Positions 42,295-50,899 of a DNA stretch of 64,000 nucleotides are shown here, one piece after another. Numbering within the stretch: position 1 is the first letter of the stretch; each line of letters starts with the position of its first letter. The stretch lies in assembly GCF_035994945.1 (NCBI RefSeq), contig NZ_CP108677.1:1674001-1738000 (forward strand). Direction: 5' to 3'. The stretch is from Streptomyces sp. NBC_01216 (GTDB lineage: Bacteria; Actinomycetota; Actinomycetes; Streptomycetales; Streptomycetaceae). Both the position numbers and the translations under genes were made by a program. The notes beneath the pieces were generated by a model that saw only the letters and a program-made list of their open reading frames with translations, had not been told where the DNA came from and made no database searches.

Positions 42295-43527
42295 TCAAGC
42301 GCCCGCGGTGGCCGTCGCCGGTCTGTCGGCGCCGTCGCGGAGCAGCCCGGTGAGGCGCTCCAGCGTGACGTCGTCGCCGAACCCGCCCGCCTTGATCAGT
42401 GTGGGGACCGGTCGCGGACCGAGCAGGACGCCTCGGGCGATCCCGGGCTCGGGCTCGTCGAACAACTCGATACCGGTGGCGCCGAGGGCTTCGAGGACCG
42501 TGACCGCGGTCTCGCCGCCGGTCACCAGCAGCCCGTCGCCCAGCCCCTCCGCCGTCAGCCCGGCCGCGACGGAGGCCAGGTCGCGGGTGAGCGCCTGGGC
42601 GTCTCCGGCGTCGCGCCGCGCGTCGGGGGTGTGGACGACCAGGACCGGCGCGTCCGCCCGGCGCAGGGCGTCGACGGCGGCGCCGGGGCCGCGGGCCGGG
42701 GCGACCTCGGCCGCGGCCACGTCCCCACGGGTACGGAGCCGGTCGAGCTGACGGCGGGTCGCGGGGTGGGCGCTCCCGACGACCACCAGGGGGCGCCGGA
42801 CGGCGGGCAGGACCGGGGACGGGGTGGAGGCGTGCGGGGGGCGAGGGTGGCGGCGGGCCAGCGCGGCGGCGAGACCGGGGGAACCGACCCAGAGCACCTC
42901 CCGCGGCCGGTCCACCGCGTGGACCAGCCGGTCCAGGTCGTCGTCCGTGGCCGCCGGGTACACGAAGATCCCTCCCCCGCTCAACGGTTCCGCCCATCGG
43001 GCGCCCTGCTCCGGGGCCAGTACCTCGGCCTCCGGAAGCAGCCGTGCGAGGTCCGAGGTCACGACCGGATGCGCGGGGTCACGGGCGAACTCGCTCTCGT
43101 GCACCGGGACCCCCCGTACGTACTGGACACCGCCGACCGTGATCCGGCCCTCGGCCGGGAAGGCGGGCGCGATGACGACGGTGTGCCGCCCCGATCCCGC
43201 GCGGGCGGCACGGATCTCCGCCGCGACGTGTCCCCGGAGCGTGGAGTCGACCGTCTTGATCAGTAGTTCGGCCTCGCGGTACGCGCGGGCGGCACGTTCC
43301 GTCCTGGCCGCGGCGCGGGCCTCGCCGAGGAGGCGGCTGCCGAGGTCGGCGGCGATCACACCGCCGCCGAGGCGGGGGGCGGACGCGGTGTCGTCGCCGG
43401 GTCCGCGCAGCAGTACGCCGGCCCGGTGCCCGGCCCGGCGGAACGGCGCCGCGCCGTCGCCGGCGCTGGTGAGGTCGTCCGCGAGCACGACGATGTCCGT
43501 CACGGCGTCGGTCGGGTCGTCCCTCAT
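42295..43527 (-). CDS. four-carbon acid sugar kinase family protein (DUF1537-type)
   Basis: This 410-residue protein begins MRDDPTDAVTDIVVLADDLTSAGDGAAPF at ATG 43527, with AGAGGCG 6 bases upstream. ADDLTSAGDGA is the N-terminal substrate-site motif of the OtnK/DtnK/LtnK kinases of 3-oxo-tetronates and related acids. LIKTVDSTLRGHVAAEIRA, VIAPAFPAEGRITVGGVQYV and the C-terminal ATP-site LLVTGGETAVTVLEALG complete the pattern. Partner genes of tetronate catabolism (aldolase, dehydrogenase, isomerase) are not adjacent, so the substrate is open. It is divergent from the TAXI protein gene, which may import its substrate. Confidence 0.9.
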   Translation of the reverse strand: MRDDPTDAVTDIVVLADDLTSAGDGAAPFRRAGHRAGVLLRGPGDDTASAPRLGGGVIAADLGSRLLGEARAAARTERAARAYREAELLIKTVDSTLRGHVAAEIRAARAGSGRHTVVIAPAFPAEGRITVGGVQYVRGVPVHESEFARDPAHPVVTSDLARLLPEAEVLAPEQGARWAEPLSGGGIFVYPAATDDDLDRLVHAVDRPREVLWVGSPGLAAALARRHPRPPHASTPSPVLPAVRRPLVVVGSAHPATRRQLDRLRTRGDVAAAEVAPARGPGAAVDALRRADAPVLVVHTPDARRDAGDAQALTRDLASVAAGLTAEGLGDGLLVTGGETAVTVLEALGATGIELFDEPEPGIARGVLLGPRPVPTLIKAGGFGDDVTLERLTGLLRDGADRPATATAGA

Positions 43528-43832
43528 GCGTGCGCCTCTCTGATGGGCCGGCCTCCTGACGAGCCGGCCTGTGATCGCCTCCCACCCTGGCGTCCGCACC
43601 CGCTCCCGGACAAACGGTGCCGTCCCGCCGCGCGTGTACGGGGTACCGATCCGGCCCACCGCCGACGCCGTGGCGCCTTTTCCCTCCGTTCCCTCGGTAC
43701 GGGCGGGGGCCGTCCGCACGTGGCCCCCCGACCGGAGGCCCCGCGCCGGGTGGACGCGGCGGGAGGCGCGGGCCGGCCCGGCCGTCGGTCCGGGCCTGGC
43801 CATCCCGGGGACTGAGCTGGCAGGATCGCGCC
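43528..43832. other. divergent intergenic region: sugar-acid kinase / TAXI protein
   Basis: These 305 bases separate two divergent genes and should hold both promoters. I see no strong -35/-10 pair and no clear operator. Ribosome sites at either end are AGAGGCG (minus) and CAGGATCG (plus). No gene is supported inside it. Confidence 0.4.
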
Positions 43833-44828
43833 ATGTTCGCCTCGCTCTCCCGTCCCGCCCGCCGCCGCGCCCTCCAGGTCTCGGGGGCGCTCCTGGTGGT
43901 GTGCGGAGTGCTGTTCTGGTGGCTGGTTCCTTTCGGCACCTCGGCACCGAGCGGAAACATCACGTTCAGCACGGGCGTGCGGTCAGGCGTCTACCAGCGC
44001 TACGCGGCACTGCTCCAGCAGGCGCTCGCCCGGGATCTGCCGGACGTCTCGATAGCCCTGGAGGACAGCGAGGGGTCCCAGCAGAACCTGGCACGGGTGT
44101 CCTCGGGTGAGGCGGACGTCACGGTGGCCACGGCGGACGCGGTGGCGCAGTACCTGAGGGACCGGAAGCCGGGGTTCGAGCGCTTGCGCGGCTGTGCCCG
44201 GCTCTACGACGACTACGTGCATCTGGTGGTCCCCAAGGGCTCCGCCGTGCAGTCGGTGTCCGATCTGCGCGGGCTGCGGGTCGGGGTCGGGCAGCAGGGG
44301 TCCGGGGTGCGGCTGATCGCGGAGCGGGTCCTCGCCGCGGGCGGTCTGCTCGACCGCGACATCAAGCCGGTCTTCGCGGGCCTCGACACGATGCCGGACC
44401 TGCTGGCAGAGGACCGGCTGGACGCCTTCTTCTGGTCCGGCGGTCTGCCCACCCAGGCCGTGCAGGCGCTGTCGGAGCGTCTTCCCGTGCGGCTCGTCTC
44501 GCTGGACGAGTCAGTGATGGACAACCTGCACGATGTGGGCGAGTCGAACCGGCACTACCGTTCCGCGCTGATCCCGGCCGACGCCTACAGCAAGGCACAG
44601 GACGGGCAGTCGGTGGAGACGCTGGCCGTGGCGAACCTCCTCGTGACCACGGACGACGCCGATCCGGCCCTGGTCGAGGGCTTCACCCGTACGGTGATCG
44701 GCAGCCGGGACTGGATCGGCAGCCAGGTGCACCCGGCCCAGCTGGTGGACCTGCGCACGGCGATCTACACGGACCCGCTGCCGCTCCATGAGGGCGCCCG
44801 GCGCTACTACCGGTCCGTGAAGCCGTGA
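43833..44828 (+). CDS. TAXI-family TRAP-type solute-binding protein
   Basis: This 331-residue protein has one N-terminal membrane anchor (about residues 14-33, LQVSGALLVVCGVLFWWLVP) and a periplasmic-binding-type domain. GNITFSTGVRSGVYQRYAALL, SEGSQQNLARVSSGEADVTVATADAV and the DLRGLRVGVGQQGSGVRLIAERVL block match the TAXI family of tripartite carrier binding proteins. No DctQ/DctM permease gene is nearby; it instead faces a histidine kinase and response regulator. It may therefore act as a ligand sensor for that kinase. ATG 43833 has AGGA 7-8 bases upstream. Confidence 0.88.
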   Translation: MFASLSRPARRRALQVSGALLVVCGVLFWWLVPFGTSAPSGNITFSTGVRSGVYQRYAALLQQALARDLPDVSIALEDSEGSQQNLARVSSGEADVTVATADAVAQYLRDRKPGFERLRGCARLYDDYVHLVVPKGSAVQSVSDLRGLRVGVGQQGSGVRLIAERVLAAGGLLDRDIKPVFAGLDTMPDLLAEDRLDAFFWSGGLPTQAVQALSERLPVRLVSLDESVMDNLHDVGESNRHYRSALIPADAYSKAQDGQSVETLAVANLLVTTDDADPALVEGFTRTVIGSRDWIGSQVHPAQLVDLRTAIYTDPLPLHEGARRYYRSVKP

Positions 44829-44883
44829 CGCTCCGGAGAGCGCGCGCCACCGAGGCCCCGAAGGGTTCCCTCCGGCGGGTGCC

Positions 44884-46281
44884 TCAGCTCTCCTGGGGCA
44901 CGGTCCTCGGCACGGTGACCGTCACGCGCAGCCCGTGCGGCTCGTTCGGCGCGAAGCCGATCGCCCCGCCGCCCGCCGCCAGCAGGGTCCGGCAGATGGA
45001 GAGGCCGAGGCCGGAACCGCTGATGTTCTGGTGACGGTTGCTGCGCCAGAAGCGGTCTCCGACCCGGTCGAGCTCGTCCAGGTTGAGGCCCGGTCCGCCG
45101 TCCGCGACTACGACCGTGCACGTCTCGCCGCCGAGTTCGACCGTGACGTCGACCTCGTCGCCGGCCGGGGTGAACTTGAGCGCGTTGTCGATCACCGCGT
45201 CGAGAACGCTGGAGAAGGCGACCGGGTCCACCCAGGCGGCGGCGGCCCGGGGCTCGCCGCCGAGCCGTACGCCCTTCTCGCTCGCGAGCGGGCGCCATGC
45301 CTCGATCCGCTCGGACAGCATGGCGCCGATGTCGGTGAGCCGGAGGTCGGCGGCGGCGTGTTCGGCGAGCGCCAGGTCCAGCAGGTCGTCGAGGACCTGC
45401 GCGAACCTCTTGCCCTCGGTGCGTACGGAGGCGATCTCCTCGTTGCCCTCGGGGAGTTCGAGCGCGAGGAGTTCGATGCGCAGCAGGAGCGCGGAGAGCG
45501 GATTGCGCAACTGGTGGGAGGCGTCGGCGACGAACGCTCGCTGTTGCTCCAGAACGTCCTCGACGTGGTCGGCCATCTCGTTGAAGGAGTGGGCCAGGCG
45601 GCGTAGTTCGGGCGGTCCGCCGGCCGCGGCGACGCGTGACTTCATACGGCCGGTGGCGATGTCGTGGGTGACGGCGTCCAGAACGCGCACCGGGCGCAGC
45701 ACCCAGCCGGTGAGCCGGAAGGCGGCGCCGAAGGCGACCAGCATCGCGGCGGACTCGCCCGCCGCGATGATCAGCCAGCCGCGCAGGATCCGCGAACGCA
45801 GTTGTCCGGTGGGCGAGTCGGTGACCACGACGGCGACGACGTCGCCGTCCCGTACCACCGGTGAGGCGATCACGAGACGGGCGTCGTCCTGCCACGGCCA
45901 GACCTGTGGCGGGTCGTGGCTGCGGCGGCCGAGCAGCGCCTCCTGGAAGGCGCGGCGCCCCTCCCCCTCGTAGGGGACGACCCAGTCCTCGGGCGCGGCG
46001 ACCATGGACCGGTTGTTGCGGTAGAAGATGCCGGTGCGGATGCCGTATACGTCGTGGTAGCTGACCAGTTCGCCGCCGAGGGTGGTCCGGCGCTCGTCGA
46101 TTCCGGGGTCGCGATCACCGACGAACTGGGCGAGCGCGGCGAAACGCGCCGCGTCGTCGAGCCGGTCGACGACGACGCGCTGCTGCTCGGAGGCGGCGAG
46201 GCTGGCGGCGAGCGGGAAGCCGAGGGCGAGGAGGACGCCGGCCATCAGGACGATGAGCAGCGGAAGCAGTCGGGTGCGCAC
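44884..46281 (-). CDS. HAMP-containing sensor histidine kinase
   Basis: This 465-residue kinase has a first membrane helix at about 4-26, an extracytoplasmic sensor loop of about 140 residues, and a second helix at about 166-195. HAMP lies at 196-245, the HisKA phosphoacceptor is His256 in VADASHQLRNPL, and the HATPase domain has NALKFTP, DGGPGL and GSGLGLSICRTLL. The start is GTG 46281, 18 bases after the response regulator stop, so the pair is an operon led by the regulator. The neighbour TAXI binding protein converges on it and may supply the ligand; that link is inference from position. Confidence 0.92.
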   Translation of the reverse strand: MRTRLLPLLIVLMAGVLLALGFPLAASLAASEQQRVVVDRLDDAARFAALAQFVGDRDPGIDERRTTLGGELVSYHDVYGIRTGIFYRNNRSMVAAPEDWVVPYEGEGRRAFQEALLGRRSHDPPQVWPWQDDARLVIASPVVRDGDVVAVVVTDSPTGQLRSRILRGWLIIAAGESAAMLVAFGAAFRLTGWVLRPVRVLDAVTHDIATGRMKSRVAAAGGPPELRRLAHSFNEMADHVEDVLEQQRAFVADASHQLRNPLSALLLRIELLALELPEGNEEIASVRTEGKRFAQVLDDLLDLALAEHAAADLRLTDIGAMLSERIEAWRPLASEKGVRLGGEPRAAAAWVDPVAFSSVLDAVIDNALKFTPAGDEVDVTVELGGETCTVVVADGGPGLNLDELDRVGDRFWRSNRHQNISGSGLGLSICRTLLAAGGGAIGFAPNEPHGLRVTVTVPRTVPQES

Positions 46282-46299
46282 GAAGGGTCCGGAGGGAGG

Positions 46300-47004
46300 T
46301 CAGGCGGCCGAGGCGACGAGGCGGTAGCCGACGCCCCGTACGGTCTCGATCAGCGCGGGCGTCCGCAGCTTGGAACGCAGCGAGGCGACGTGCACCTCCA
46401 GGGTGCGGCCGGTCCCCTCCCAACTGGTGCGCCAGACCTCGCTGATGATCTGCTCACGGCGAAAGACGACACCGGGCCGCTGGGCGAGCAGCGCCAGCAG
46501 GTCGAACTCCTTGCGCGTCAGCTGGACGGGGGCGCCGTCGACGCTGACGCGCCGGGTGGCGAGCTCGACGGTGACGGCGCCGAGCCGCAGAGGGACCTCT
46601 TCCGCGGCGGCGGTGGCCTCCTCGCCGTTCGTGGTGCGCCGGCTGACGGCGTGGATGCGGGCGAGCAGTTCACCGGTGTCGTAGGGCTTGACGACGTAGT
46701 CGTCGGCACCGAGGTTGAGCCCGTGTATGCGGGAGCGCACGTCGGCGCGCGCGGTCACCATGATCACCGGGGTGGCGGTGAGCTGCCGTATGCGTCCGCA
46801 GACCTGGTATCCGTCCTGGTCGGGCAGGCCCAGGTCGAGGAGGACCACTCCGTAGGAGGGACGGTCGCCGTGCGCGGCGGGCAGGACGGCCTGGAGCGCT
46901 TCCTCGCCGCTGCGGGCGTGGGTGACCGTGAACCCGTGCCTCGCCAGTACGGCGGACAGGGCCGCGGCGACATGATCGTCGTCCTCGACGAGCAGCAGTC
47001 TCAT
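46300..47004 (-). CDS. OmpR-family response regulator
   Basis: This 234-residue regulator has a receiver domain with phosphorylatable Asp57 (VVLLDLGLPDQDG), acidic pocket EDDD (7-10), Thr in VTARAD and Lys in VVKPYD. A linker of about 20 residues follows, then the winged-helix DNA-binding domain (LTRKEFDLLALLAQRPGVVFRREQIISEVW ... LEVHVASLRSKL ... RGVGYRLV). ATG 47004 is used. It is co-transcribed with the kinase. The target is unknown; candidates are its own operon, the divergent gluABCD promoter region on its other side, or the TAXI gene. Confidence 0.93.
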   Translation of the reverse strand: MRLLLVEDDDHVAAALSAVLARHGFTVTHARSGEEALQAVLPAAHGDRPSYGVVLLDLGLPDQDGYQVCGRIRQLTATPVIMVTARADVRSRIHGLNLGADDYVVKPYDTGELLARIHAVSRRTTNGEEATAAAEEVPLRLGAVTVELATRRVSVDGAPVQLTRKEFDLLALLAQRPGVVFRREQIISEVWRTSWEGTGRTLEVHVASLRSKLRTPALIETVRGVGYRLVASAA

Positions 47005-47250
47005 GACCCTCCTCCGTGACTGGGTGATCCGGTGATCCCCGGATGGCTGCCTGTGTACCAGCGGGGTACCAGGGCATGAACGCCGATCGGTGGTGTCGCA
47101 GTCAAGAGCGCCCCCGGCGCGCGCCGGTTTCCGTTACGGACCCGGTACTCCGAGGGCCGCCCGCTTCACCCAGTGTGTCCGTTCGCAGCCGGATCGTTAT
47201 GCTCAATTTCCGCTCAGATGTGATGACGCTCGTCGTGACCCGTGCCTAGT

Positions 47251-47272
47251 GTCCTCCCCAACCGAGGAGGAC
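47251..47272 (+). promoter_or_regulatory. gluABCD leader: candidate -10 and small hairpin before the ribosome site
   Basis: GTCCTCC (47251-47257) and GGAGGAC (47266-47272) form a perfect 7-bp stem with an 8-base loop directly in front of the gluA Shine-Dalgarno element GGAGC (47273-47277). TAGTGT (47247-47252) just upstream resembles a -10 element. If transcription starts there, the hairpin would be the very 5' end of the mRNA. The arm GGAGGAC also contains an anti-SD-like sequence, so it may affect translation. This is inference. Confidence 0.4.
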
Positions 47273-47286
47273 GGAGCTAGAAGCCG

Positions 47287-48072
47287 ATGAGCGGAGTGTC
47301 AGTGACCAAGGGCTCGGAAGACGCCATACCGGCGGCGGGCGACCTGGTCGTGCTGTCCGACGTGAACAAGCACTTCGGCGCGCTGCATGTGCTCCAGGAC
47401 ATCGACCTGACCATCGCCCGTGGCGAGGTCGTCGTCGTCATCGGGCCCTCGGGGTCCGGGAAGTCCACGTTGTGCCGCACCATCAACCGTCTGGAGACGA
47501 TCGACTCCGGCACCATCACCATCGACGACCGCCCGCTGCCCCAGGAGGGCAGGGAACTGGCACGGCTGCGCGCCGATGTCGGCATGGTCTTCCAGTCCTT
47601 CAACCTCTTCGCGCACAAGACCGTGCTGGAGAACGTCATGCTGGGCCAGGTCAAGGTCCGCAGGACGGAGAAGAAGGCCGCCGAGGCCCGGGCGCGCACC
47701 CTGCTCGACCGGGTGGGTGTCGGCACCCAGGCGGACAAGTACCCCGCGCAGCTCTCGGGTGGACAGCAGCAACGCGTCGCCATCGCGAGGGCGTTGGCGA
47801 TGGAGCCGAAGGTCATGCTCTTCGACGAGCCGACCTCGGCACTCGACCCCGAGATGATCAACGAGGTCCTCGAGGTCATGCAGCAGTTGGCGCGCGACGG
47901 GATGACGATGGTCGTGGTCACCCACGAGATGGGCTTCGCCCGCTCCGCAGCCAACCGGGTGGTGTTCATGGCCGACGGCAGGATCGTCGAACAGGCCACG
48001 CCCGACGAGTTCTTCAGCAACCCGCGCAGCGACCGGGCCAAGGACTTCCTGTCGAAGATCCTGCACCACTGA
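47287..48072 (+). CDS. gluA: glutamate ABC transporter ATP-binding protein
   Basis: This 261-residue ATPase of a polar amino acid importer has Walker [10 protein letters not shown] (53-61), Q-loop [17 protein letters not shown], signature LSGGQQQR and Walker [19 protein letters not shown] 47287 follows GGAGCTAGAAGCCG. It is the first gene of gluA-B-C-D, separated by 61 bases from gluB. The order ATPase, binding protein, two permeases and the high identity pattern to the actinobacterial glutamate uptake system support the name. It lies divergent from the response regulator gene. Confidence 0.93.
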   Translation: MSGVSVTKGSEDAIPAAGDLVVLSDVNKHFGALHVLQDIDLTIARGEVVVVIGPSGSGKSTLCRTINRLETIDSGTITIDDRPLPQEGRELARLRADVGMVFQSFNLFAHKTVLENVMLGQVKVRRTEKKAAEARARTLLDRVGVGTQADKYPAQLSGGQQQRVAIARALAMEPKVMLFDEPTSALDPEMINEVLEVMQQLARDGMTMVVVTHEMGFARSAANRVVFMADGRIVEQATPDEFFSNPRSDRAKDFLSKILHH

Positions 48073-48133
48073 CGGTGCCGTCCCGCACCTTTTCCCCGCC
48101 GATCGACAACCCACGACTCAAGGGATGTTCCGC

Positions 48134-49051
48134 ATGAAGCTCCGCAAGACCGCGGCCGTGGCCGTCGCCGTACTCGCACTGACCGCGACCGCGTGCGGCG
48201 GCAAGGAGGGTTCCGCCGGCGACAAGCCCGCCGTGAACCCCGGCGACAAGAGCGCGCCCCAGCTCCCCACGTACACCGTCGCCACCGATGTGACCCTGGA
48301 GTCGTCGGTCTTCAAGGAGGCGCAGAAGCGCGGCAAGCTGATCATCGGTTCCAAGGCCGACCAGCCCTACCTCGGTTTCGAGGACCAGGCGACCAAGGAG
48401 CGGTCGGGCTTCGACATCGAGATCGCCAAGATGATCGCTGCCGAGCTCGGGTTCAGCGCGGACAAGATCGAGTGGAAGACCGTCGACTCCAAGCTCCGCG
48501 AGACGGCGATCTCCACCGGCCAGGTGGACTACTACGTCGGTACGTACACGATCAACGACAAGCGCAAGGCGCTCGTCGGCTTCGCCGGTCCGTACTACAA
48601 GGCCGGTGCCGACCTCCTGGTCCGCAAGGACGAGACCGCCATCACGGGCCCCGACACCCTCAAGGGCAAGAAGGTCTGCTCCATCACGGGCTCCACCCCG
48701 CTCCAGGAGATCAAGAAGCCGGAGTACGGCGCCGAGACCGTCGAGCTCGGCAAGTACTCGGACTGCGTGCAGCAACTCGTCACCAAGCAGGTCGACGCCG
48801 TCACCACCGACGACTCGATCCTCAAGGGCTACGCCGCCGCCAACGCCGGCAAGCTGAAGGTCGTCGGCAAGCCGTTCACCGACGAGCCGTACGGCATCGG
48901 TATGAACAAGGACGACAAGGCTCTGCGCGACAAGATCAACGACATCCTTGACGCGCGTGTCAAGGACGGCACGTACAAGAAGATCTACGAGGCCACCCTG
49001 GGCCTCTCGGGCTCGGCGTACACCGAGCCGCCGATGATCGACCGCTACTGA
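48134..49051 (+). CDS. gluB: glutamate-binding lipoprotein of the ABC transporter
   Basis: This 305-residue solute-binding protein has signal peptide MKLRKTAAVAVAVLALTATACGG, with a lipobox Cys near residue 21-22. ATG 48134 is chosen over one three codons earlier because AAGGG lies 9 bases before it. The type 3 binding-protein fold shows in GKLIIGSKADQPYLGFED, SGFDIEIAKMIAAELGF, ETAISTGQVDYYVGTYTIN and the final IYEATLGLSGSAYTEPPMIDRY. It captures glutamate outside the membrane and hands it to GluC/GluD. Confidence 0.93.
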   Translation: MKLRKTAAVAVAVLALTATACGGKEGSAGDKPAVNPGDKSAPQLPTYTVATDVTLESSVFKEAQKRGKLIIGSKADQPYLGFEDQATKERSGFDIEIAKMIAAELGFSADKIEWKTVDSKLRETAISTGQVDYYVGTYTINDKRKALVGFAGPYYKAGADLLVRKDETAITGPDTLKGKKVCSITGSTPLQEIKKPEYGAETVELGKYSDCVQQLVTKQVDAVTTDDSILKGYAAANAGKLKVVGKPFTDEPYGIGMNKDDKALRDKINDILDARVKDGTYKKIYEATLGLSGSAYTEPPMIDRY

Positions 49052-49173
49052 TCCCGGGTGAGCCGAGCGCCCCGTGCCATGGCGCGGGGCGCCGCTCGAC
49101 CTGCCCGCACGCCTTGCCCGTAAGCCTTGGCACGCCTCGCTCGTAGGCCGCCGACCGCCGACGCGGAGACCTC

Positions 49174-49821
49174 ATGAACGTACTGCTCGACCATTTCCCA
49201 GAGTTCCGCGACGGCTTCATAGGAACCGTGTCGATCACCGCCGTCAGCTCGGTCATCGCGCTGCTCCTCGGCGTCGTCGTCGCCGGATTCCGGGTCTCGC
49301 CCGTGCCGCCGCTGCGCTGGTTCGGCACCCTCTGGGTGACGATGCTGCGCAACACGCCCCTGACGCTGCTCTTCCTCATCTCGTTCTTCGTGGTTCCGGA
49401 GATCCTCTTCCCCGGGATGAGCCCGTTCGTGCTCGCCTCGCTCGCGCTCGGCTTCTACACCTCGGCGTTCGTCTGCGAGGCCGTCCGGTCCGGCATCAGC
49501 ACCGTGCCGCTCGGGCAGGCGGAGGCCGCCCGTTCGCTGGGCATGACCTTCTCGCAGACACTGCGGATGATCGTCCTGCCGCAGGCGACGCGGACCGTCC
49601 TGCCGCCGCTGAGCTCGATCTTCATCGCGCTCACCAAGAACTCGGCCATCGCCGGCGCCTTCAGCGTCACCGAACTCTTCGGCTGGCAGACGCTGATGAG
49701 CGAGGAGGGGTACGCCATCGCCCCGATCTTCGTCTGGGTGGCCGCCGCGTACCTGGTCATCACCTTCACCATCAGCGGGATCTTCCGTCTCCTTGAGCGC
49801 CGTATGGAGGTCGCCCGATGA
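49174..49821 (+). CDS. gluC: glutamate ABC transporter permease
   Basis: This 215-residue membrane permease has about five helices. The cytoplasmic EAA loop reads EAARSLGMTFSQTLRMIVLPQA, which contacts the ATPase GluA. NTPLTLLFLISFF is the His/Glu/Gln/Arg/Opine-family N-terminal signature. It starts 122 bases after gluB and overlaps gluD by 4 bases (ATGA), so the two permeases are translationally coupled and should form a heterodimer. Confidence 0.93.
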   Translation: MNVLLDHFPEFRDGFIGTVSITAVSSVIALLLGVVVAGFRVSPVPPLRWFGTLWVTMLRNTPLTLLFLISFFVVPEILFPGMSPFVLASLALGFYTSAFVCEAVRSGISTVPLGQAEAARSLGMTFSQTLRMIVLPQATRTVLPPLSSIFIALTKNSAIAGAFSVTELFGWQTLMSEEGYAIAPIFVWVAAAYLVITFTISGIFRLLERRMEVAR

Positions 49822-50741
49822 GTGCCAGCGTTCTCTACGACTCGCCCGGTCCCAAGGCCCGGGTCCGCAACCGCGGCCTCGCCGTGCTGGGCACCGTCGC
49901 CATCGTCGCGCTGATCACCGTCAGCGTCGTCCGGCTGAACGAGAAGGGGCACCTCGCCCCCGAGATGTGGGACATCTTCAACTACGCGGGCATCCGGCAG
50001 AACATCGCCGACGCGGTGCTCGCCACCCTGAAGGCATTCGGCCTCGCCGCGGTCGGCTCGCTCGTCCTCGGCGTACTGCTGGCCGTGGCCCGGCTCTCCG
50101 ACCACGCTCCGGTCCGCCTGCTGGCCACCGGCTTCATCGAGGTCTTCCGCTCCATCCCGCTGCTGATCACGATCTACGCCGTGTGGGTCGGATTCCTGAC
50201 CGACTACTCGATGTGGGCACTGGCCCTGGGCCTGTCCATCTACAACGGCTGCGTCCAGGCCGAGGTGCTGCGCGCCGGCGTGAACGCGGTACCCAAGGGG
50301 CAGCGGGAGGCGGCGTACGCCCTGGGGATGAGCAAGACCCAGGTGATGACGACCGTCCTGATGCCGCAGGCGATCCGGGCGATGCTGCCGACGATCATCA
50401 GCCAGTTGGTGGTCACCCTCAAGGACACCTCGCTCGGCTTCGTGATCCTCTACCCCGAGCTGCTCCAGACGGCCCGCCTGATCGCGTCCAACACCCAGGT
50501 CAACGGCCAGTACCCGTACGTCTCCACCATCGTGGTCATCGGCACCATCTACATCGCGATGTGCCTGGCCCTCTCCTCGCTCGCCACCTGGATCGAGAAG
50601 CGGGGCCGCCGGGCGAAGACCGGGATCGCCGTCGCCGAGGCCGGGCCCACGACGCTCACCCCGGGCGGCGAGCAGGCCCTGCCGGTGCCGGGAGCGCCCG
50701 ACGACGGCACGGCCGACGGGCCCGGCGGCAAGAAGATCTGA
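49818..50741 (+). CDS. gluD: glutamate ABC transporter permease
   Basis: This 307-residue partner of GluC has a longer N-terminus (first membrane helix near LAVLGTVAIVALITVSVV) and a hydrophilic ~45-residue C-terminal tail. The EAA loop is EAAYALGMSKTQVMTTVLMPQAI, and EVFRSIPLLITIYAVW is the family signature. It starts within the gluC stop codon (ATGA overlap). A terminator hairpin 19 bases after its stop closes the operon. Confidence 0.93.
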   Translation: MSASVLYDSPGPKARVRNRGLAVLGTVAIVALITVSVVRLNEKGHLAPEMWDIFNYAGIRQNIADAVLATLKAFGLAAVGSLVLGVLLAVARLSDHAPVRLLATGFIEVFRSIPLLITIYAVWVGFLTDYSMWALALGLSIYNGCVQAEVLRAGVNAVPKGQREAAYALGMSKTQVMTTVLMPQAIRAMLPTIISQLVVTLKDTSLGFVILYPELLQTARLIASNTQVNGQYPYVSTIVVIGTIYIAMCLALSSLATWIEKRGRRAKTGIAVAEAGPTTLTPGGEQALPVPGAPDDGTADGPGGKKI

Positions 50742-50760
50742 CACCATGTGACATCATCCG

Positions 50761-50786
50761 GGGGCAGTGGCGGTCGCCGCTGCCCC
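50761..50786 (+). terminator. gluABCD terminator hairpin
   Basis: GGGGCAGTGGC (50761-50771) pairs with GCCGCTGCCCC (50776-50786), 11 bp with one mismatch and a 4-base loop, 19 bases after the gluD stop. TTGACG (50793-50798) a few bases on, followed after 18 bp by TGCATA, is a candidate promoter for the monooxygenase gene. Confidence 0.7.
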
Positions 50787-50899
50787 TGTCACTTGACGCA
50801 CGCACCCGCAGTGGGTTGCATACGTTCTGTGACCATGCACCGGGCTCGCGCCACACTTCGCTGTTGCCGCATGACCGAACGGCCTTCAGGAGCCACGCC

